From assembly GCA_001414485.1 (NCBI GenBank), contig LLEY01000051.1, positions 248,001-312,000 on the forward strand: a stretch of 64,000 bases of DNA, in the 5' to 3' direction. The notes beneath the pieces are model-generated. The model saw only the letters and a program-made list of their open reading frames with translations, was not told the DNA's origin and made no database searches. The stretch comes from Calycina herbarum (lineage: Eukaryota > Ascomycota > Leotiomycetes > Helotiales > Pezizellaceae). Shown one piece after another: positions 57,080 to 64,000 of this stretch. Position 1 is the stretch's first letter, and each line of letters begins with the position of its first letter. Made by a program: the position numbers and the translations under genes.

Positions 57080-59135
57080 TCATGCAGTAGCCTGTGAAAC
57101 GGCCAACAACTTGGTATAGTTTGGTGTTCCAAGACCAGTGGCAGGATCCCATCCCTATGAAAAGTCAGTAACCACCCAAAGCAAAAATCAAAGTCTCAAA
57201 ACCATGAGAAGAAAGGGGAAAAGCTCACAGCAATCGCCGAAAACCCAGCCGCAGAAGAAATACTAGAACACCCCGTAATCTTCCCGGTAGAAATATCATT
57301 CACCGCCCCCGCAGCAGCCCCATACAACCACGGATTCAAGAACCCCAATCCCTTCTTCCCAGCCGCAATCCGCTGACTATTCAAAAGCTGAATAATACTA
57401 GCGAAAGTAGGAGTTGCAGCACTAGTTCCGCTAACTCCAGAAGCAACACCATTAAGCACAACAAGGAAATTAGTAGCTTGAGCAGAAACATCTGGGTATG
57501 CGCGTCCGGAGGAGTTGAAGTAGGCGGAGTAAGTTGTGTGTGCGGTATCTTTTGTGAGCCAGGCGTTGACGGTTGCGTTTTGGTATGCGGGACGGGCGAA
57601 GACTTCGGAGAATCCACCGCCTCCTGAGGACCAGGCACCCTCGGTGGTGGTACCGGTTGTTCCACCAACTGTGGTTACCCATGGGCAGCCACCTGGGAAG
57701 ATGGTGTCGAATTGTTTCTTGCCGGCATTGGTGGTGCATGTTGACCCTACCCCGCTGTCTCCTGAAGCAACGAGGACTGAGACCCCACGGGCACCGAGTT
57801 GAGCGAAGAGGTTGCATTGGGCGATCATGTAGTCGTTGGGGAGGGTGGTGGTGTCATCTCCGTAAGAAATAGAGACTGTGTTTGGGAGGGAAGCATCTGG
57901 GAGAGCGAGCATGTAGTTGAGCCACTCGAGCCATGGCTCGTTGGTGTTTGTCCCGTCTCCTACCCATGGCCCATTTCCACCAGCGCTGTAGTAAATGTTG
58001 GGGATGTTGGAGGTGATGGCACGAGCGTATTGGACATCGAGGTTGGCTTCCACAATGTTGCTTGTGGAGTCGGATGTAGGGCAAGTGCCTCCGTTAAGCA
58101 ATGCGCAGGTGAACTTTTGAGCTTTGTTGGCGAAATAGGCGTATTTGTTCATGAAAGTGGTGAGATCGGTTTGGATAGGGTGTTGGGAGAGAAAACCTGC
58201 AATTCCCATCAATCCAACGGATTCATTGGCTGCGCTTGCGAAGCTGTAAAGGTTTGCTAGGCAGGTTGGGGTAATGCTGCTACCAGTGCAACCGGCAACG
58301 GCTTGTACGCCAACCTCAGCTTCGAGAAGACTGTCGACATCCTCCTCAATGTAAGGCTTTACTTCTTTGATCATGGATCTCATAGATCTTAGACCGAAGA
58401 AGGTAGTTGGTTGAACCACGTCGACATGTCCCTTGAGCGCGTCTGGAAGGCTGTACTCGAGAGTTCTTACTACTCGGTCATGGCTCTCAGTGTGAACTGT
58501 TCAAATGTTAGTACATCCCCATCCCATGTACAAAAGTCATCCCCAAAAAGCCGCAATCAAGAGGGAAAGGCGTAGACTTTGGAAATTTGACTTACTAAAA
58601 GTGCTGTATTCTGTCTTGAGGAGCTTCTCAATTTGCTTGATGCTCCCTTCCACGATAACCGAGTCCAATCTTGGAGAGAGTGTAGCAATGTCTCTCAATC
58701 CCTCGCCCTCCAACCATTGCATCACAAGGTCCTTAGACTCCGACTTTGGAGCAATGATGTTATCAATGACATGCTGGGCGAGATGTCCTCCGTACATTTT
58801 GTCTCCTGGGGTTGCGATCTACATTCAAGTTAGCTTTACTGAAATCATGAATGATTCTTGTAAAAAGGGTGGCTGAATTTTGACCCAATCCCGAATATAG
58901 AAATATGACATACCCTCATGGCCATATCATGGAATTTGTCCATGTTTTCTGGAACCAAGCCAATTCTCAACTTGATCGTCGCCTTCTCCTTGTTAATCTT
59001 GTTCCCATCATCCAACACCCACCCAAAAGGTGGTGCAGAAAGTTTCTGTGCCACACTACATTTTGGAGCAGCAGGAGAAGCAAAAGTCAAAGAAGAAACA
59101 GCAAGAACAGCGAGAAGACCCTTGAGGAAAACCAT
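57080..59135 (-). CDS. sedolisin-family serine protease (S53, tripeptidyl-peptidase type)
   Basis: Four exons are inferred: 59135-58914, 58818-58596, 58496-57229 and 57154-57080, with introns of 95, 99 and 74 bp. They splice in frame to 595 residues. A signal peptide (MVFLKGLLAVLAVSSLTFA) is followed by the pro-domain (KLRIGLVPENMDKFHD). The mature protease shows the sedolisin triad Glu298 and Asp302 (NIVEANLDVQYA) and Ser507 (SGTSAATP), with oxyanion Asp395 (VASGDSGVG). A C-terminal calcium site is formed by VNDIST and GWDPATGLGTPNY. It is secreted and active at acid pH, removing tripeptides or cutting internally, probably for nutrition. The length is normal and no defect was seen. The ATG at 59135 is chosen because it starts the hydrophobic core directly. 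Confidence 0.92.
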
Positions 59136-60175
59136 GATCACAACCAAAAAAATCCACAGAAAAGCAGAAAAGCAGGAAATGTACCAGGAGCGACCAAGAA
59201 AAGATCTTCAACGTAGACATCCATTCCTTCTTATATTTTCCAAGAGCGGGGTTCTCCAGTTGTCAAACCCAGGTACAGAGTGACATGGCATAGTACCTGC
59301 CGGCATCACTCGATATTCCAATCCAAACAAGACCCATTCCATGGATGTTGCCCCCTAGTAACCCCATCAATCCCCTGGAGCTTCCTGACGCGGGACCTAT
59401 CTCCGCCCTCGCAGCCAAGCCAAAAACCTTATGCTTATCTATTTCGCATGGGTTAATTGGCCACTTTGCATCGAGGCGCTGGCATTGGCGTGATTTTTCG
59501 TGCTGGGCGCAGATCCGTGATCGCCTTGGTGTGCTTAATCCCCCCCTTACCCCAAAGAGGAAAGTCGTTCAACAAGCCGCGGAGAGAAGCATATTTGGTA
59601 CTCATTAGGTCGTATTACGAGGCGAACTCCTAAGATTGAAGGATTGAAGTTCAATTGATCGAGGGCGTTTATGCAGGTATGTTTGACAGCATAATAGCCC
59701 ATGGTTATTCGGTCGGCTGATATTAAAACAAGAAGGTTGATGTCGTGCCCTGTCCTGTCGCACACCCACAGAAGATGTTAGCCAGACCGGATTAAATATT
59801 TGCTAGAGAATCGCACCTTGTGGTATCATCCGAGGCTATTAAGTTGTGCACATTTATCCTGAATGCATATCAGTTCTGGGCGCGCAATTTTGCCTGAACG
59901 AATTGTTTCCGAGAAATAGAACACTATGTCTGCAACTTGGAAAGTGTGGCAATGATTTTGGATGGTACATGTATGTATATGCAGCGATATATCTTGGCTG
60001 CTTATATGTAGTCTAATCCTCGTCCGTCGAGTAGTTACTCCAATGCTGTGCCGACAAAGCTAAGAATCTAATGCGATTCTAGGAATGGGATGCCACGATT
60101 CATTTGTTTTCAATCCGACTGAAGTTGATCAACCCCATCCCCAAACCGAAGCATATCTGGACCCAACAGCACTTC
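59136..60175. promoter_or_regulatory. upstream region of the sedolisin gene
   Basis: About 1 kb. A TTATATTTT stretch near 59231-59239, on the side from which the protease is transcribed, may be a core-promoter element. The remainder also serves as the 3' flank of the Ser/Thr-rich membrane gene. No coding frame supported. Confidence 0.35.
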
Positions 60176-61305
60176 TTATAATCTCCGAGAATCAATTGGT
60201 AGTTCACACATAGCAGTTTTCCGCCTGAAAGCTTCGAGCTCGTATATCCTTTCTCTGTTCGAAAAATCGCCCGAAAGTTCAGGAATCTGCTTATCACCCG
60301 CAAACTCACTGACAGGACTGCAAATGTTTGATGTTGAATCATGAGGCGGCCAACATTGACGTCCCAAAAGTTCAGAATCTCTACGCCGTTTCTTATTCCG
60401 TCTCACAAAATAGAAACTGGCTATCACAGAAGACAGTAACACAAAAAAAGATACAGTAATGAAGGCTGTAAATGTACGTTGTGGCATGCCAGCAATCCTT
60501 GCAGGTTCTGCCAGAGCTGAGACGGGAGATGAAGTAGGAGCTGGCGATGAAGCTGTCGAGGTAGGTGTTGGCAAAATGGAAGTCGAAGTGGGAGAAGACG
60601 TAGGTGAGGGGGCAGAAATAGTTGTTGCAAACGTGGTAGTGGCAAATGAAAGGGCAGTGGTGATGATAGGGCTGATCAATGCAAGTGAGACAGAATCTGG
60701 TCCTGAGGCTCGACTCGAGATTGCAGGGAATTGGGTGTTTGTCGAAGAACCTTCAACGGAAGTGGATGTCAAAACAGGCGCAAGGAACACTGGTAGCCGT
60801 GATAGTGTTGTACTTGAGTTTGTGTTGGGCAATGTGAGGTTCAAAAGCGGTGTTTGGGTGATGTTGAAGAATCCAGATGAAAAGGTTGAGCTTCCTGACT
60901 GCGAATCTGTCGCATTCGAATCATGCACCTCTAGGAAGAAAATATTGCTAGATGACAACAATAGAGAGCCCGAGTCAACAACCCAAGAGTAATTATATGT
61001 CGTCAGACGTTCTGTCAGAATAGGATTTAGTTTTGAGATGGGCAAATAAGTCCAGGCTACATACCAGCAATTTTGTATGGGCCTGCTATACATCCGCTGC
61101 AGTCATTGGCCTTTTCCTTATTCAACTGCTGGAACAGATTCAAATCCATTGTTGTGAAGCTTGACCTCCATGTCAACAGAATGGTAGAGCTGACTGTGAG
61201 TATTGAATTCCCTAATCCATCCCCACTCAAGGGAGGAGGATTAAGAAATATGTTGGTTGGCTGGTCTACTCTTCGAAGAGATCTGAATACACCATAAGAG
61301 TCCAT
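60176..61305 (-). CDS. Ser/Thr-rich single-pass membrane protein (WSC/Mid2-sensor-like architecture)
   Basis: Two exons are inferred: 61305-61065 and 61011-60176, with a 53-bp intron (GTATGT...CTGACAG), giving 358 residues. The N-terminal half is a beta-rich domain (FLNPPPLSGDGLGNSIL, ILLTWRSSFTTMDLNLFQQ, YNYSWVVDSGSLLLSSSN), a type I recognise in many fungal hypothetical surface proteins. A long Ser/Thr/Pro-rich stretch with many N-glycosylation sites follows. One transmembrane helix (AFITVSFFVLLSSVIASFYF) comes next, then a basic stop-transfer (RRNKKRRRD) and a short cytosolic tail. The architecture is that of fungal wall-stress sensors. No signal peptide is visible from this ATG, so a 5' exon further upstream (61306-61500) may be missing from the model. 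Confidence 0.7.
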
Positions 61306-62538
61306 CTGACATGCCTTTCCAGCCCAGCCCAGCTGTTCCAATTCAATCAATATGCTGCTGAAGGAGGGGATCGAGTTGAAGAATCAAAATTACACAAAAT
61401 TCTGCAAGTCATCGGCCCCCAAGTTGCCATTGGATTATTGGAACGTACTGAAAGAGATTTCAACAGAAAAAAACCTTAGGTACGGAGCAGAAGGATGATT
61501 TGAATGATTTAGAGGCATTCCTTACCAAGTTCTGCATGTTGACCCAACAATGCAAACCAGGATCAGATTGCAACATTTCCAACTGCAGCGGCAATGAGTT
61601 CATCTCATTGGAGTACTGTAAGGATCTTGCCGGGCTGCAGGCAGGAGGATGGGATGCCTTGGCCATGGGCCAACATGTAATGAATCAACTTGATGTTTGC
61701 AACCCAAATACAGCCATACTCGTACAGCCGAGTAGAGTACATGCTCACTGTGTTGATCGAGTGAAACTTTCACCACTGGTTCAGACTATTAGAAAACCCA
61801 ACAAAGAAGATCAGATAGAAGGGATGAAAAGAAATCATTTCTTCTGCTATTATTATTGCTTTCCAAAGAGCATTGAGAACCTCTGTTCCGCGGCAGTGGG
61901 GAGAAATTGGGGGACGAGCCGTTCCGCCAACATGCATAAACGCTCAGGATTGTGACAAAAAGCAGGTCGTTAGAAGGCCAAGTGCAAACAGACAGAAGAC
62001 GAGATTCGTGTATGAGCCACGTTATTCCCAGGTCTTTTGGATTTAACCGTTCTTCTCGTGCTACTCTATTGCGGCGGAGTATAAAAGTCGAGGAGACGAG
62101 GTTGCAGTTGTTGGTGTTGTGTTTCATGGCGCATTGAGGGCTGGGGCCGGGGCCGTGGCCAAAGAAGAGAAGCCCTGGACTTAGGTTGTGGATGGAGACT
62201 GTCGCATCTTGCCCTTGATTCCAGTGTTTGCCATTGCTGACAGTGAATGAAGGGACCCGCCTTCCGACAGGGTGCTGTGGGTGCTGTTGGTGTTGAAGAA
62301 GGAAGGTTGAAGTTGGAGTTGCTTTGCGACAATGAAGTTGCTGATTCAGGCTTTCGCTTGCCTGTCCTGTTTCGGTGGGGTCGAGCTAACCTCACTGAAC
62401 CTCAACCCTCACTACAACCAACCTCACCAACAACACCACACAACACACCGAGAACCCAAACCAATCAATGCGACCAAAAGCTGCACCCAAACCCCGAATA
62501 TAGCTATACCAAGAAGGTCAAGACCTGCGTTGACCACA
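61306..62538. promoter_or_regulatory. divergent intergenic region with TATA box at 62080
   Basis: This holds a clear TATAAAAG at 62080-62087 oriented for the plus-strand gene that follows; several short upstream ATGs then lie in its leader. A 151-codon plus frame at 61500-61955 has no domain and is not called. The missing signal-peptide exon of the minus gene could lie at 61306-61500. Confidence 0.45.
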
Positions 62539-63072
62539 ATGTCAGCAACGGAACCAAAACTTCCCTCTCAGACTGCGGCCTCTCCAAGAGCGCATATCAT
62601 CAAAGCACCATTACCTCTCCCATCACCCCTCGAACCACCATCCATCTTCCTTTCCGGCTTTATATCCCCAGCCGATGACTGCTGGCGTGACAAGCTGTCA
62701 GCAGTTCTCTCCCACCTACCTGTTACGATCATCAACCCTCTCCGTCGAGATTGGGACCATACATGGAAAGCGAGCCTCGGAGATTCGAAGTTCGTCAACC
62801 AAGTAACATGGGAGCTGAATGCTTTGGAACAAACGGACATCGTGGTGGTAAACTTGGGAACAAAGACAGAGGCCTCAATATCTTTGATGGAGTTGGGATT
62901 CGTCGCTGGACTGCAAAAACGCATCGTGGTTTGCTGTGCCGATGAATACAAAAATAGTGGCAATGTGCAGGTCTTCTGCCGCAAGCTGGGGATAACGGTT
63001 GCCAAAACCCTGGAGGAGCTTATCAGTAGTACTGAGAGGGCTTTGGCGGATTTCGTCATTACATCTGGGTAA
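62539..63072 (+). CDS. nucleoside 2-deoxyribosyltransferase-like protein
   Basis: A single exon of 177 residues. The chosen ATG (CACAATGTCA) directly precedes the domain; an in-frame ATG at 62332 would add 69 low-complexity residues and is less likely. Motifs of the family are in order: SIFLSGFISPADDCWRDKL (strand 1 with Gly/Ser and WR), TIINPLRRDWDHTW (the NPxRxDWD nucleoside-binding block), FVNQVTWELNALEQTDIVVV (Gln-Val-x-Trp-Glu), SISLMELGFVAG (catalytic Glu in MELG) and VCCADEYKNSGNVQ. The fold transfers deoxyribose between bases or hydrolyses nucleotides. Fungal members are small stand-alone proteins with untested substrates. Catalytic residues look intact. Confidence 0.82.
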   Translation: MSATEPKLPSQTAASPRAHIIKAPLPLPSPLEPPSIFLSGFISPADDCWRDKLSAVLSHLPVTIINPLRRDWDHTWKASLGDSKFVNQVTWELNALEQTDIVVVNLGTKTEASISLMELGFVAGLQKRIVVCCADEYKNSGNVQVFCRKLGITVAKTLEELISSTERALADFVITSG

Positions 63073-63214
63073 TGTTCAAAACCTGTCTTGCAAGAACACA
63101 ACCAAGTGTGTCTTCGGCGAGAGGACTGTGCTGGATACTACAAGATAATGCAAGATAAAGCGTTTCAATTTGGTACCTTGATTCGGATTACACCAACATA
63201 CCTCCTTGGCCAGT

Positions 63215-64000
63215 TCAATCTTGCTTGACTTTGAGTACCCACGCCCTCCTACACACATATCGATAGCACCCCCAAAATATCTGGATCGTATCTGATTCCA
63301 CAAAGTATCTCCCAGCGCTTCCATATTTTCCAAACAAACTCAAGGTCTGAACCCACCACCACCACGCTGTGGAATTCTCCCAATTTGGATCGATAGTAAA
63401 GGTCTTCTCGTCACGGGAATCTCGGCGAGCACTGACTGCAGCTTTGTCTTCCTTGGCCGTGGACCAGTCGTGAAGACAAACACTGGAAGCTTTCAACGAT
63501 TGCTTAGCTTTCAATGGCTCAATCATGGCTGGTTTCGATTCCTATGACCGGTCAGCAGTTTCCTTCCCCCGCCGATACTTGGATCACAGGCATGTCTTAC
63601 TTGAAAGCACTCACCCAAAGGAAGCTTTTCTGATCCCATCGCACTAACCATCCCCATGCTGCTCGGTGTTTACCAACCCTCTCAATCATACGAGATTCGT
63701 TCTCCCGTGGGTTATTCTTGGAATAATCAAAGAATTATTGGTCTCGTTACGACGAGTAGCATAGTCTCTAATCATCGCCGCAATCTCCTGCAGGGTATCC
63801 AAATACTCCTTCGAAATATGGTCTCCTGCTGCCCCGTTTGCCGGGAGCTCAAATACGTCTCTGGGACGAGCGGCGATCACCAAGACGACGTGTTCCAATT
63901 CTCCAAAACAGTCCAGCGCTACCTTGTGGTTCGGATCATATCTCGACTCCGTTATCTGGGAAGGAATTGGCTCGTCGATCCAGGCAAGTGAGTAGATGTA
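63215..64000 (-). CDS. unrecognised protein, 5' part off the right edge
   Basis: The minus strand has coding-like segments from the right edge. The first (64000-63686 region) reads LDCFGELEHVVLVIAARPRD and SKEYLDTLQEIAAMIRDYA. A second, in the next frame (about 63720-63610), reads ENESRMIERVGKHRAAWGWL and ends at a GTGAGT donor. After an acceptor (CATAG at about 63540) a third frame at 63526-63215 reads MIEPLKAKQSLKASS and WENSTAWWWWVQ. The first two overlap in a way that suggests either a short intron I could not place or a one-base frameshift near 63725. The first segment recalls 2EXR-type fungal proteins, weakly. No function is assigned. Confidence 0.4.

Noticed and set aside
57536..58260. 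Plus-strand ORFs of 88-153 codons
   Set aside because: Antisense shadows of the sedolisin catalytic exon.
60459..60992. 177-codon plus-strand ORF rich in Val, Glu and Gly
   Set aside because: Complement of the Ser/Thr/Pro-rich ectodomain of the minus-strand membrane protein.
61500..61955. 151-codon plus ORF with several Cys residues
   Set aside because: No signal peptide, no domain, and it overlaps the probable 5' region of the minus-strand gene. Not enough to call.

Overview
The window is nuclear DNA of a filamentous ascomycete (Pezizomycotina). The evidence is short phase-conserved GT-AG introns of about 49-105 bp, fungus-restricted families (DUF3176, HET, sedolisin, X325/BIM1-like, SRR1-like), and two AT-rich blocks of transposons ruined almost only by C-to-T and G-to-A changes, the signature of repeat-induced point mutation (RIP). 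The gene mix would suit a Leotiomycete, but that is a guess from general familiarity. No rRNA, tRNA or CRISPR array was seen.

Layout. 1-8.6 kb: a lectin-like membrane-anchored protein running off the left edge, a DUF3176 membrane protein, and an F-box/LRR-like locus whose four same-frame segments are separated by stop codons. 8.6-27.3 kb: a nested transposon island. A Fot1/pogo-like DNA transposon (TA duplication) was invaded by a reverse-oriented Ty3/Gypsy element (5-bp duplication CTATA). A second Gypsy element of the same family then landed inside the 3' LTR of the first (duplication TATAG). A second Fot1/pogo-like element sits in the pol region and a solo LTR in the outer transposase. 27.6-36.6 kb: a gene-rich stretch with two small membrane proteins, an epimerase/reductase relic with an internal deletion, and a head-to-head pair of WD40 genes: a STRAP homologue and a DOA1/UFD3/PLAA homologue. 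37.1-42.2 kb: a second RIP block with two more members of the TA-inserting family and a well-preserved solo LTR. 42.4-49 kb: an SRR1-like gene, an X325/BIM1-like copper-site secreted protein, and a Gln/Pro-rich protein ending in a CaaX box. 51.7-55 kb: two decayed genes arranged head to head, an AN1 zinc finger fused to an APH-family kinase and a HET-domain gene. 55.6-56.1 kb: a 527-bp MITE. 57-64 kb: a sedolisin (S53) protease, a Ser/Thr-rich single-pass membrane protein, a nucleoside 2-deoxyribosyltransferase-like protein, and an unrecognised gene running off the right edge.

The housekeeping genes (STRAP, DOA1, SRR1) look intact. Decay is concentrated in lineage-variable families (F-box, HET, APH, SDR). 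The most distinctive items are the AN1-APH fusion, the transposon nest whose insertion order can be read from target duplications, and an antisense ORF retained in the 3' part of one Gypsy element. Exon coordinates were derived by hand from splice-site consensus and frame continuity and have no transcript support.
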